Source: Colletotrichum lupini (taxonomy: Eukaryota; Ascomycota; Sordariomycetes; Glomerellales; Glomerellaceae). From it: DNA of 64,000 nucleotides. Location of the stretch: assembly GCF_023278565.1 (NCBI RefSeq), contig NC_064675.1, positions 7,688,001-7,752,000 of the forward strand. The letters run 5' to 3'. Shown piece by piece: positions 44,693-55,907 of the stretch. Positions within the stretch are counted from its first letter, which is position 1, and every line of letters starts with the position of its first letter. Below the pieces are notes generated by a model. It did no database searches and was not told the origin of the DNA. It saw only the letters and a list, made by a program, of their open reading frames with translations. Made by a program: the position numbers and the translations under genes.

Positions 44693-46509
44693 CTACCGCC
44701 CCCATCGCTCCAAAATCTCCCTCTTCCTCTCGCTCCTCAACCTCGCCTTGCCAGCATCAACCTTTTCAACCCTCTCCTTCACCTTCTCAACCTCCTGTCC
44801 CAAAACGGCGATAGACGCCTCAATCCCCTCATCCACAAGCCTCACATGCCCAAACGGACTCTCGGCCAGCAGACTATCCCGCAACAACTGGATCGCGAGC
44901 TTCGAATCCGCAAGCTGCGTCGCGGCGGTACCCTCCAGCGTCTCCTGTGCATTCCTTGCCACATCGCGGGCTTTCGTCTGCCGCTCGGCCAAGGTAGCGG
45001 CTAACACGGCCGTTTGGCCCGCGCCGTCGGTGACGTCTTCGGGGAAGGCGATGGCGAGGGAGCGAAGGAGGGTTTCGAGGGGTGGTTCGTCAAAAGCCGA
45101 GGAGCGGCGGCGACGGTTGCTGGCGGCGTCGCGGGTGGGTGATCTTCCGGGGTTTGTGTTGTTGCGGCGGCGGACGGGGGAGACGAGGTCCTGCGTCGGC
45201 GTCTTCTTCTTTGGCGTCGCGACTGGAGCGGAGAGTTCTGCGCGGGCCGTAGTGAGGAGGCTTGATGTTGCTGTTTTGTGGGATTGGTAGGCTTCTATGC
45301 GGGTGGAGAGACGGTCCATGTGGTCGAGGAGGTAATCTAGGCACTCGTCGATCTGGGCGTGTCAGTACTTGCAATGTTAGTCATGGGGTTGGGTTGAAAC
45401 TTACGTAGATGACTGCAGCGGCGGAGCGGCGCAGAGACTGTCCGTTCTTGCTCGATAGCGACTTCAGAGCCGGCTCGAGGTGTTGCTGCTCCACCGACAT
45501 CTGAGCTACGGGAAGGATCTCTGCGTAGAGAGACTCTAGTTCCTCCTGGGAGGTTTTGACGTCGTCTGAAGGGTGTGATGTCACGCCGTTCTGATGGGCG
45601 GAGCTAAGTGCTTCGAGGTAGAGTCTATCCAGCTTTGTGCGTACCGTTTCGACGGTGTATTTGATCAATCTACGCCAGGCGTCTAAGTCATGGTGTCTTT
45701 GGGAACTGTGGGTGAGGCGAGCGCATACCTCATGCAGATTTCGCGAAGCTTTTCTACGTTTTCACGGTCTTCGGGGTCCTCAGTCTCGAGTTCAAGCCCC
45801 AGCTTGCGAAGACTCGAAAGAAGCTTGTCGTCGGAGTGAAGCAAGCTATCTAAAGTCTGCTGGAGGCCGTTGCCAGAAACCTTGGTTTGCTGTTCGAGGT
45901 CCGACGCCTTGTACTCTAGACTCTGAGACAGCTCCTCGACCTTTGAGTCTCATGTCAGCAAAGTGGCTTCCGGTAACGGGAGCAACACAACTCACCGTGG
46001 TCATCATCTTCCTGCTCTCAGCATCATGCTTCTGGTTTCGTTGGAAGACGAGATCGGAGCGAGCCTCCTCGACCCTGGAATGGGTCTTGACCAGCTTCGA
46101 CAGGGCATCCTGCTGCTGCTTCAAGGTCTCGGTCTGCTTGACAATGGCAGCAGTCGACCGGTTGAGCTCCTCAATGGCAGTCTGTATCTCGCGTTCGCTT
46201 ACAGCTTGAACAGCAGCTAAATCCTGCGACTCAACCAACTTGTCGATCTGACCGGATCTGTCCAGGGCTGTGTACCTACCGACCCCATATTGATTAGCCA
46301 TAGGCACGTAACTGAGCGTGTGATACTCGTGATAGCATTTACAAGGCTAGTTCATCTCTGGACAGCAGATTCTCGGGGCCAAGGTGAAGGCGGGCCCATT
46401 CGGTAAAGGCAGTTCCGTGCTCTGGGTCATCGAGGGCTGCCTGAAGGGTGTGTCTGTCAATGGCGATACCGTAGCTTCGTACAATGTGTTCCAGCTTTGA
46501 GACATCCAT
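44693..46509 (-). CDS. HAUS3-like augmin complex subunit (coiled coil)
   Basis: Five exons on the minus strand: 46509-46343, 46275-45996, 45940-45729, 45669-45405 and 45352-44693 (introns 67, 55, 59, 52 nt), about 527 aa. The N terminus (MDVSKLEHIVRSYGIA... then FTEWARLHLGPENLLSRDEL, ALYTALDRSG) resembles the HAUS3 N-terminal domain, where a W-x(n)-N-x-L-S-x-x-E-L pattern is typical. The rest is largely coiled coil (QTAIEELNRSTAAIVKQTET, RKLGLELETEDPEDRENVEK). A basic Ser/Pro-rich segment (SPVRRRNNTNPGRSPTRDAA) follows, then a helical C terminus. Augmin recruits gamma-tubulin to spindle microtubules; A. nidulans has divergent subunits. The family call rests on a short N-terminal pattern, so another coiled-coil spindle protein is possible. 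Confidence 0.7.
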
Positions 46510-49016
46510 AGCGGCGAGCAGACACCTTAATTGGAAGGTGGCTAGTCCTGAAGGATTTCTTTGAGGTTGTAAGGGTGGTTGAACAGAGGGGGCCAGAAAT
46601 GGTATGCCCCTCTTTCCGTAGGACTTGGTGTTCAACAACCAACGACTTATGAATTAAAGTGCTGCTGCACGTGGACAGAGTTCCAAATCAACCAAAGACG
46701 GGACAAGCCTTGGGGTCTGACTGATGATGCCTGTCGCCCCCGAACTTGACGCGGATTCGAAGAATGGAGAGGAATGAAGGTGTGGCCACGATGGAAAGGT
46801 GTGAAGAAACGGGGTCGGAAGTTCGTTTCCTAAAAGGGAACGGCTGTAGCAAGCACACACGGAATGCGGTTGTCCAATGACGGAAGACGGCCGAGGTTTG
46901 TGGTTTGGTCCACAGATGGCATGGTAACAGAGGCCAGCGGAGGGGAGACAAAAACGTCTAAAGGTTCCGGGGTATTTTGGCTTCCGTTGGGTGTAGCCAA
47001 GTCACGACGTCTTGACGCAGCACACACTGCCGTTGTTGGTGCAAGCGGGCGGTAAAGTCGGAGAGGTTGTGTTGGTATTGTACACAAGAGTGTAGATAGT
47101 GAAGCCGTGTCGTCTCGGCTCGGGCTGCTATTTTCCTTTTTCCCTTCAGGCTTGGACTCGATTAAAGGGGATGATCCGTTTGTCTGTTCGTATACTATGA
47201 TATGGGAGCCGAGGGCAAATGAAGGACAACTCAAACCGAACAGGTGAGATGAATTGATCAAGGCCAAGAGGAGAACATAAGTGAGAGGTTCATCAAAGCG
47301 ACGAATGAGTTGAGTGAGTGAGTGTCCAATGCAATGAATGAGGTGCGGTGAGGTGCAAACAGAAACAAAAGGAAGCCCACCGAGAGAGGCGGTCGACTAG
47401 TCCAAAACCAGATAGACCCCCACCAAAAGGTCAAGATGACCAACCATATACCGCAGACGAGCAGCCTCCCGTCTGCACGGGCCCTAAAGCGGTCCGTCAA
47501 CGTCTGCAGCGGCCCCATCCAATATCATGCTGAGTACGTACCTTGCAGCATCGGTGATACGGCCGATAGACTTACACGACATCCCCTTCCCACCACTTCC
47601 CTTCAATAATCAACGACCAACAACAAGCTGCCCTGTTCAGCGATCCGTAACTCAATCAAAAGAAGTGTGGGTGCGAGACTGGAGACACGCATCTTGCGGA
47701 ACAACGGCCACAACCACAGTCCCGGCAGCTTTCCGTCACAGCTCTGTTCAGGCATCCCCAAATGGTTCCGGGAGTGTCAAGGAAGACCGGCTTGATCTGT
47801 GTCATCTTCAACCTACCCAGTAAGCGACGTCTGTTTTCTGCAAGAAACCATACATCTTTACAGAGAATCGTATTGACGCAGGCACACAATCAGCATCTTC
47901 AAAGCAGGTCTGACCTATTCTGGATATCGTTTGCAGCACACGCCGCTTTGCCGTCAGTCCGCCCCTCCCCGCCTGGAAGGGTGCAGCTTGCATCTCTCAG
48001 GACAGACATCAACAAGGACGGGAGATGGCTTGAGCGTCCCGTTGCATCTTGTCACTTTTGGCATCTGCCACACACACATGCTGTCACTTTTGGCATGAGG
48101 GCTATTACCCATCGGATGAGCAGCGAGCCGACCATCGGGCTGCCAGATATGGGCTTCCAGACTTCCGGCACGGTCCGGACGGAGGGGTCATTGGAGGGTC
48201 TTCTTCGAAGATATGCAATTAACCCTGCTACGATATCTCGGAAAGCCAATTCAAACAGGCCTGATCGCTTTCCGGTGAAGCCCTGCCGCAAAATGTGATG
48301 CATCGACTCAGCATCTCTATCACCAACAGAACGATATCGATGGACCAACCGCATATCTTGGCCACTCGTACCTCGGACTCTTGGATCCGTTCCACACTAG
48401 CAACAAAAACATCTTTGGGATGATTCTGCTTTCTCCCATTTGTTCAGAGTTGCTGGACTTGCCACTAGGACCTGTCGACAAGGACGCTCCCGGGCCTATC
48501 GTGCGTTCATCCAGCGTTTGTGAAGCCATCCACAACCATGGAATACCGGGTGGGCCCCGCACACTTCACCTTCCGCCGGACCCCATCCGCCTTCATGTTC
48601 ACCTTCAACTTCACCTTCTGACTTCTCCTCTTGGACCCCACTCGCTCTTCATTCACTAGAATGGGAATGGGGGCCGACTTCGTATTCTAGTACCCGTTCC
48701 GTGGCGAACCCAAAGACTGTCTTTCGTCGAGCTTCCCATACTGTTTTCTTCCCTTCTTCGTGGATATATACCGCTCGTGTACGACACTGGATGACGGGAA
48801 CTGGGAAGCAAGAGCCTCTTTGTGCTTCCCTGTATCTTTACCAACTGCGGCCTTGTTTTCCACCTCGTTTTACCTGTGGATCTGATTGCATTTGCTACTT
48901 GGGACTTCACCCTAGGGTAAAGTCAGAATCAAATCACTCTTGGACATATTGTCACACAACACCCTCCTGTTCACCCTGAGACCCGTCTCGTCTCGTCCTC
49001 CCCCCTCTACCACGAC
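46510..49016. other. 2.5-kb divergent intergenic region
   Basis: Lies between the augmin-like gene (-) and the LrgB-like gene (+). The largest frame (47762-48298, 178 codons) starts with ATG but is rich in Arg/Ser/His without domain features and is not called. CT-rich leader-like sequence lies at 48560-48660 and 48960-49015. Confidence 0.4.
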
Positions 49017-51082
49017 ATGTTTACAAGAACCTCTGCTCGCTTCGAGCTTCTCTCCCAGATCCTCCAATGTCTCAGACTCAAACTCAGACATTTGACAGAC
49101 AATGTTCCCAGAGTCCGTTTGCCATTGCGAATGTTCAGGAGAGATACCGAAGAAAACAGCACCGACAGATGGGAACATTGCACCCGCCTCATACGCCAGC
49201 GGATGCGTGATATCTTCTGGGTCGGGGTGATTTACCTCGCTAGCGAATTGCTCATATGGAGTCTCTTCCTGGGTCTGTACGAAGTCCGACTTGACTACCT
49301 GTCACCCATCATTGGCATGGCTGTGGTGTTCTGTTTCATGTTCGCGATTTCATACCTTTGTCCGGAGTCAGAAAGCTTCTACCACCGCCACATCAAGTAC
49401 AAGGTTTGTCCTTCACCTTTGTTCTCACCTCACCACTGTTCGCAAGTACTAACCTGGCCAGGTCGACTTCATCAATAGCAACTTGGGCATTGGCTTTCCG
49501 GTGCCCATCGTCATGATTACTAAGGATAGACTGCTTGGCGGTAAGGGCATTGGAAGGGTAATTGGAAACTTTGGTGAGTTCACCTTGACACCAAAAAGTA
49601 ATCTTTCACATTTCAAGACTGACAGACAAAGTGAACACCAACGTCGTCTTTTGGGTATTGATCTTCCTGCTTTCTTGGGGCATCTTTGCCGGGATACTCA
49701 GAATTCCAGCCTTTCCCCTTCGCGAATCTGAAAAGAGAAGCGACGATGACACCGAAGTCGACCAACCATGGCAGTCTGGCGGGCAAGACACTCCTATACC
49801 ACGCATCCAGATGCCTCCTCCAACCCTCAGCCGCAGGCCTTCCGAGTCAACGACCCTACACGGAACCACGATCAACGGATACCATACCGATAAGGAAGCG
49901 GGACTGGGTCCAGATTCGAGGACCGTCTCGGCTTACTTCACCGATAGTGACTGTCCGACCCCTGTCCCACCTCCGAGCCCACTGGGCCACTATCAAGATC
50001 GGACATCGCTTTCCAGCTCGCAGCAGCCCCAAGTCTCGAGCGGAAAGGGTACCCAAAGGTTTAGCTGGCTCAAGGAGTGCTACCCAATCGTTCTATCAAT
50101 CTTGCTCCTACTCACCGTAGGCATCCCTGTCTCGTATGCCCTAGGCGATGACCGCATCCTCGATGGATGCATGCTGTGGTTCACCTGGATCAGCAGCACA
50201 AGACTGCAGCGCAATTTTGGACGCAGCGACATCCTCTCCAGCGTACAAGGGCTCAAGATGACTATCACGACACTGCTTAACCCGGTCCTCCTAATGACCC
50301 TCGGCATGATAGCCTACACTCGTGCCAAAGCCGCTGCCACGGGCACGCCCATTAATGAAACGATGTCCCAATTCTCGCGCGGTAGGACTCTCTCCCTCAT
50401 CTGGACCTCAAAGGTATCGGGATCTTACCTCACGAGCGACTGGTTCGGCGCCGGCGACGCGGCCATCTCGATCCTTGAGGTCGGCTTCGTTGTCTGGGGG
50501 TTCAAGCTTTACGAGTGTCGGAAGCAAATCTGGTCTCGCGCCGGCGCAGCCGTGGTTGTTCTTTCGACTATCTTTGCGGCACTCAACATCTTTGTGTCCG
50601 TCCTGCTCGGCAGAGCGGTTGATCTCGGGCCTCGTGAGGCGCTCTCCTTTGCAGCGCGCTGCACGACGCTGGCACTGGCGCGACCTGCTATAGAGGCGGT
50701 CTATGGGAACGATGTCGTCACCGCGGCACTGGTGGTGAGCAACGGCATATTGGGACAGCTGATGTACCCGTCCATGCTGAGGAAGCTGGGATTTGACTCA
50801 GCTAGAGAGTCGCACATTGACGTGGACGAAGAAGAAGACGAGAGACCGAGAGACGATGCGCTTACCATTGGGGTAGGGACGGCGATTGGCATCAACGGCG
50901 CGGCCATGGGCGTCTCCTATCTCTATGAGAGGAAGAGCCGGGCTGCGCCTTATGCTGCTCTCTCGATGACCGTGTTTGGGATCTTTACTGTCGTCTTCAG
51001 TGCGGTCGAACCGTTTACGACTACCTTGATGAAGCTTGCCGGCATGGGACCGGACAGAGTCCCATATGGTGAGGTATCTTGA
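49017..51082 (+). CDS. LrgA/LrgB (CidA/CidB)-like membrane protein
   Basis: Exons 49017-49403, 49462-49573 and 49632-51082 (two 58-nt introns) give about 649 aa. The N-terminal half has membrane segments (FWVGVIYLASELLIWSLFLG, IIGMAVVFCFMFAISYLCPE, VNTNVVFWVLIFLLSWGIFA) and the LrgA-like pattern NLGIGFPVPIVMITKD. A ~110-residue Ser/Pro/Thr-rich cytosolic linker follows. The C-terminal half has further membrane helices and the LrgB-like blocks FAARCTTLALARPAIEAVYG, VSNGILGQLMYP and TIGVGTAIGINGAAMGVSYL. In bacteria LrgA and LrgB are separate proteins tied to murein hydrolase control and pyruvate transport; the plant fusion PLGG1 is a plastid glycolate/glycerate transporter. The fungal protein has the same fused order, so small organic-acid transport is a reasonable but untested guess. 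Confidence 0.8.
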
Positions 51083-51462
51083 GGTCCCTGGAGGTAGTTT
51101 GGCGCATGAAATCGGTGACCCGGAGCATGAAAGGCGGCGCTCTGGTTGATGTACGCAGCATAGCATAGCATGATTGTTCCATAGAAAAAGGGGCGGAGGG
51201 AGGCAAATTGTACTTGTGAGCTCGTGGGCTCTCTTCAGAAGCGCATTTGGTATTTTTTGATATACAGTTATGCCAGTGGCAAGCGCGTGATAGAAAACAA
51301 TTTTGCAAAACAAATGTCATAAACGTCTGGCTGGCTCAGCTGGGCCAGCCGTGTCATGTCCACCGGCACTGAGCACTGGTTGACCTTTTTTTTCCCCCTC
51401 CTTCTGTGAACCCCCTGCCTGCTTACACGCGCATGATGCTGTTCGTCTCTACTCTGTCTCAT

Positions 51463-52388
51463 TTACTCCAGTCTGTGATCCGGGTGGTTAGTGGAACTGT
51501 AAGTGGAATAGGGGGTTGCCAAAAGCAACAAAACTCGAATCACTCACCTCTCAATCAAGTGCAGGCCGCTCGCCGTCTCCACGACGCCGCTGATGTCGCC
51601 GGGGTTAAGACCAAAGGCAGCTTCTTCAAACTCCCGTTGCATGTCACCCTTGCCGAAGTAGCCCAAGTCACCCCTCTTACGGGCACTGCTGCAGTCGGAC
51701 TCGGTCAGGGCCAGCTCGCCGAGCGTGGTGGAACCAGACATGATCTTGGCCTCGTGAGCCTTGATGATCTCGAGTGCGTCCTCCTTGGTGCGGGAAATTT
51801 CGGCCTATTTTGACAGGCGTTGTTAGCTGTCTGTACTCTGAAAACTGAAAACATTTCGGTAGGTGGTTTGCGTACCTCTCTCCAGCTGGAAGGGCGCCGG
51901 CTGTCTTTGTGCTTGACCAGCAGGTGGGCAGCGCGGATCTTTCCCTCTGGCACAGGAACAGCCTGGGATCTTGCGCCGGCGCCAGCGCTGTGATGGGTGG
52001 CCATGTAGTGCTTCAGCTTCTCGGTGTCGGTTCCCGCAGGCGGCTCCCAGCGTGAGACCTTTTCGGCGGCATTGAAGTAGTAGGGCAGGTTCTTGGAGTT
52101 GGAGTGTCGCACTTCCCAGCCGGGGGGGAGACCGGTGTCAGCCTGGTGAGGATTTGTATTAGTCGTCTGCTAAGAATGGGATTGTCTTGGTTGGTAAGCC
52201 GCCGCCGCCAGGCTCTGTGGGAGGCGCAGAGAAAGGTCAACAGCAGAGCATGCGACGGCCCGGAGACGAGGCTGCGCGATAATAGGTGAAGCTGTGCACC
52301 AAGGAATCGAGCGGGGTCGGGTGTCGAGGGTGCAGAGAGGGAAAAGGCTCTGCTCCGGATACGAGATGTATCACTGCTTACTCACCAT
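51463..52388 (-). CDS. PIN1: Pin1/Ess1-type WW-domain peptidyl-prolyl isomerase
   Basis: Four exons on the minus strand: 52388-52386 (ATG only), 52142-51876, 51804-51548 and 51472-51463. Introns are 243, 71 and 75 nt; the product is 178 aa. The WW domain (LPPGWEVRHSNSKNLPYYF...RWEPP) starts at residue 6. The parvulin domain follows: KIRAAHLLVKHKDSRRPSSW with the phosphate-binding Lys/Arg loop, the active-site Cys in TESDCSSARKRGDLGYFGKG, and SGLHLIERLE at the end, the normal family C terminus. Pin1 isomerises pSer/pThr-Pro bonds and acts on RNA polymerase II CTD and cell-cycle proteins. The start codon isolated in its own exon and the 10-base last exon are unusual but are supported by strong splice sites and restore the full family consensus. 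Confidence 0.92.
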
Positions 52389-52609
52389 TGTTGCGCGTGA
52401 GTTTGTTTACGGGAGAGACGAGAAGAAGCTGTTGCGATAGCTGCGGGGAACGAAACTTCAGCGGCGGGAGAAGTTGGTGCAAGGAACGAAGCTGTCGTGG
52501 AGTAAGGTACTGAAGTGTAAGAAACGTGGAGTTGGCAGAATAAGGAAGAAGAAGAGCAGCACGACGATGGAGGCGAGGAGGGTGGGCGTCGAGGTACAAA
52601 TGTACTCGG

Positions 52610-52735
52610 AAAGGCAAGGTATACCGGGTAACGTAAAGGTACCTACGGCAGCCGAACGGAGGAGACAATGCCAAGGTACTCCGTAAGGTACCTAAGGTAA
52701 AGTAAGGTAAAGTACCTAGGCAATAGAAGGTAAAG
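52610..52735. repeat. Cluster of AGGTACCTAAGGTA-like strings upstream of Pin1
   Basis: Within about 125 bases the strings AAAGGTACCTACG, CCAAGGTACTCC, GTAAGGTACCTAAGGTAAAG, TAAGGTAAAGTACCTAGG and AGAAGGTAAAGG appear. They are partial palindromes built on GGTACC and CCTTA. They may be degraded copies of one short element or clustered regulator sites. Confidence 0.5.
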
Positions 52736-54187
52736 GCAAGGTGCAGCTGGGGAAGAGCTGGGGTTTTGGCGATGCACCTAGCCAACGCAACTGGACGGGG
52801 GGAGGTTCTTCAGCTTGGCTCGAATGGATTGGGTGAGAGAGAGGATGACGTGCGGCTGCTGGGGTAACCACCAACGAGGCCTTGCTTCTATGCTGGGTGC
52901 GAACATACGTAGTAGATAATGGGGGGCCACAGCGGGAAGGAGGGGGAGCAAAAAGGCGCAAAAAAGTCAAGGTACGGGCCACAATGGTGGGTTACCTAAG
53001 CCACCAGGAATATCTTTCATGCCACTTGAACAATGGATATCCGCTGTCGACGAGCGTTAGTGGGGAGTGGGGGGAGGGCTACGGGGGACCTGGTGACCTC
53101 TGACAGGGAACCAGGCCGGATAGGGACCTACTACGTACCTTAGCATTGGACTCGTGGACGCCGGGACGGGAGCCATCAAAAAAGTTGTGTCCCTGAAAGG
53201 CGGGGAACAGGGCGCTGGAGGGGGAAGCTGATCATTCCCCCCAGCGCATCGAAACTTGTGCCCTTATTGGTTCCATTCTGTTCCAGTTCCTGTCAAATCA
53301 CGTGTAGCTATGGTCCCGTGCTCGTCTTGGTCAGCTTACAAAGTTTCACCTACCAGACCTTCTCTCCCGACCTTGGACGGGAAACTCGTCACACGTCTTA
53401 TTCGACGCAAGGGTTTCCCGTCCCAGACCTGTCGATCCATCTTATCAAGCCGCAGTCTATCAGGTTTTCCTCGAGGGAAAGGAGAAATGGAGAATTGAAG
53501 AGATGTCATTCGTGAGATCTAAAAGTCTCAGGTTAGGCTAAGCGACAGTTGAGCCTTAATTTTCGACCAGCAACGAGTGCCCCTCATCTGAATGTAGAGC
53601 TTCTAAACGAGGCCTCCCCCCATTGCCTGAAATATCTTCGGCCTCATCGAAAAGTCCAGTGAGAAAAGTGATCAGCAACATGTCCAAACCTGTTTTAAGT
53701 TGCTCCGTGATAGGCCGACGTTGGCTCATCCTCAACGCTGCCTGCTATCAGTAGGTCTCGCGGTACCATGTGTGTACCGTTCTTCTCGTTGAGGCCCTGT
53801 AGATCTCGACTTTGCTATACGTGAGAACCTACTCCTAGCTGCAACATGTTGTATAATGATGGATGAAGTTCTAGAACTTAAGACGATTTATGGGGTACAG
53901 ATAGTTCAGACATAGACATGATAACCTCAGATAGGGTAGCAAATGACCGGAACGCAAGCTTCCTTGTGAAAGCTTGCCTTGGGGGAGCTGGTCTTTGGCC
54001 CATCTTGATTCGAAGTAGTTCAGTACACTCGTAATCGAGTCCTAGTCTCTCATCTCAAACACCAAATATCAAGTAGTTAGGTCATAGAAAGTTGGCATAG
54101 CCCTATGAGTCACAAGAGGTGGCGGCCTCACTTCACTAATATTACATTACAGTCAGGTTGGCATCTCAGATGAACCATGGCAGTAAC

Positions 54188-54232
54188 TCACCGAAACACG
54201 TCTCGGTGAACCAGTGACCATAGCTCACCGAA
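54188..54232. promoter_or_regulatory. TCACCGA inverted repeat plus third copy upstream of RPB9
   Basis: TCACCGA (54188-54194) is mirrored by TCGGTGA (54203-54209) across an 8-base spacer, and TCACCGA recurs at 54225-54231. It lies about 300 bases before the RPB9 ATG. A dimeric factor could bind such a site. Inference from symmetry only. Confidence 0.35.
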
Positions 54233-54530
54233 ATTCCATTCCACTCTGATTCACCGCCGCGGCCCCACCTTGCGCCTCCCGCACTGCAAAAAGGAACGTG
54301 CGCCTTTCTCCATCAGGTTCCTTTCGATTATTTGCGCCGCACTTCGCTTTTCCGCCTTCTGCCTGAACCTCAAACATTGCACACCGCTGCCCGACTTTCA
54401 ATAACGCGCTCAACAACCCGATCTTGATCTATAGACTTACGCGACGACGATACTGCGAAACTACTAAACTCCCTCTGATTAATCAACTCATTCCCCGACG
54501 CACAAGAATCGCTACGCGACCGACACCACG

Positions 54531-55485
54531 ATGGCGACCCCCATGAGCACAAACTCCCAAGACGACGGCGCGAACAAGAAGCTTGAGCAGATTACCTTTC
54601 GCTTTTGCTCCGAATGCTCCAACATGCTCTACCCCAAGGAGGACGAAGAGACTCACCGCCTCCAATTCACCTGCCGAACCTGCCAGTTTACCGAGGAGGC
54701 TCAGTCCACCTGCGTCTTCCGCAACGTCATGAACAACGCCGCCGGTGAGACCGCCGGTGTCACACAGGATGTCGGTTCGGATCCTACTGTAGGTGATCCC
54801 CAGTCTGTTCTTGCCCCTGTTGTATGCATCGGCTGCGGCCACGCCATCCTTTGCAGCGGCTGCGGTAATCCGTCCGACGACTTCAACGTCTCAGCGGCCC
54901 CTACCCACCAGCACGACGGTCCCCAGAGCAAGAAGACGGAGATCACATGGGACGACCTGATGGACATGGCCGAAGACGAGGCCCTCGAAGAGTACGACGA
55001 AGAAAAGGAATCGGTCACTTCCGACGAGATCAACCACGGGTTCGCGGGCATCGCACTCCACAATGAGCCTGACTCCGCCAACCGCAAAGTCTCGTGGCCT
55101 ACCTTTCAGCTGGCTGTCAGCCAGTGAAGGGCGATTCCGCCACGCGTTACCACACAACATATTCCTGGATGATATCCCCTGGACCTGGCTCTTGCAATGG
55201 GATTTTGGCTTTCACCTTGGGCACGAGACCTCCCTCATGATCAGCTGGCTGACGCTGCATCTTTCCCGGATCTAGCTTCCACGATCAAACAAGGAATGCC
55301 CCGTCTGCAAGGCTGGCGAAGCCGTCTTCTTCCAGTCCCAGCAGCGAAGCGCCGAGACGGGCATGGTTAGTACAACCCGCGTCTTTCTTATTTCTCAGCA
55401 TCCTTTCAGATGTTCCGAAGGCTAACGCGTTCTCGTGCAGAAATTGTTCTATGTCTGCTGCGATTGCGGTCACATCTTCCAGTAA
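54531..55485 (+). CDS. RPB9: RNA polymerase II subunit RPB9
   Basis: Exons 54531-54788, 55276-55365 and 55441-55485 give 130 aa (yeast Rpb9: 122). The N-terminal zinc ribbon is [16 protein letters not shown]...FTCRTC, followed by the conserved [14 protein letters not shown]. The second exon begins [11 protein letters not shown] and the last ends [12 protein letters not shown], forming the TFIIS-like second zinc ribbon. Rpb9 sits at the polymerase jaw and affects start-site choice, elongation and fidelity. The first intron is exceptional: 487 nt, starting gtaggt at 54789, and the RPB9 frame runs on through it to a TGA at 55125-55127 with strongly coding-like third positions. Retention would yield a 198-aa isoform with a different C terminus. 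ATG 54531 is chosen; Met5 is an alternative. Confidence 0.93.
54789..55127 (+). CDS. Alternative C-terminal coding segment of RPB9 (open first intron)
   Basis: This part of intron 1 continues the RPB9 frame for 112 codons before TGA. Third positions are mostly C or G, unlike a random intron. It encodes [18 protein letters not shown], a C-x2-C-x5-C-x2-C cluster, then an acidic segment ([20 protein letters not shown]) and a polar tail. If the intron is kept, RPB9 loses its TFIIS-like ribbon and gains this tail. It could be a regulated isoform or an alternative last exon. No family was recognised for the tail. Confidence 0.55.
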   Translation, partial: VGDPQSVLAPVVCIGCGHAILCSGCGNPSDDFNVSAAPTHQHDGPQSKKTEITWDDLMDMAEDEALEEYDEEKESVTSDEINHGFAGIALHNEPDSANRKVSWPTFQLAVSQ

Positions 55486-55907
55486 AAGAGACGACCGTTT
55501 GAAGATACCCTAAGATTGTTCTAGAGGAGGTTATCATGCATTGTAAGGAGTATTCTGGCGTTCGAGCTCTCGATTGGGGGAAAAAGGCCATGGGGCGGCC
55601 ACAGTTTTTGTCTTTAGATATCATACAGACCATTGAATTACATTTACCTCGATGGGAATCACTATTCTGCGCCATTGCGACCTATCTGAAAGTGACCTTT
55701 GACTTGTGACCAGACTCATCTCGACTTTCTGAATGTTTTTGTATTTGATGGAGATTGGTATCGACTGCCAACCCTGGAAACGCCGGCTCATGCATTCGTA
55801 TAATACACTTCCCCCACTCTGACGACTCATTTCTCCTATACTTTTACAAAGATCCTACACGTCTTTCTTGTTGTACCTGCTCCTCCCTCGTCCCATCGCC
55901 GTTTCCT
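55486..55907. other. Convergent 3' intergenic region
   Basis: 420 bases holding the 3' UTRs of RPB9 (+) and the uL14m gene (-). No gene recognised. Confidence 0.45.

Larger units (their letters stand above)
52389..54530. other. 2.1-kb divergent intergenic region
   Basis: Between Pin1 (-) and RPB9 (+). It has a cluster of GGTAC/TACCTAAGGTA-type strings at 52610-52735, another near 53131-53142, and an inverted repeat at 54188-54209. No gene is supported; frames here are short and compositionally random. Confidence 0.45.

Noticed and set aside
47762..48298. 178-codon ATG frame upstream of the LrgB-like gene
   Set aside because: No domain, poor amino-acid composition and no support from splice context; more likely leader or promoter DNA.
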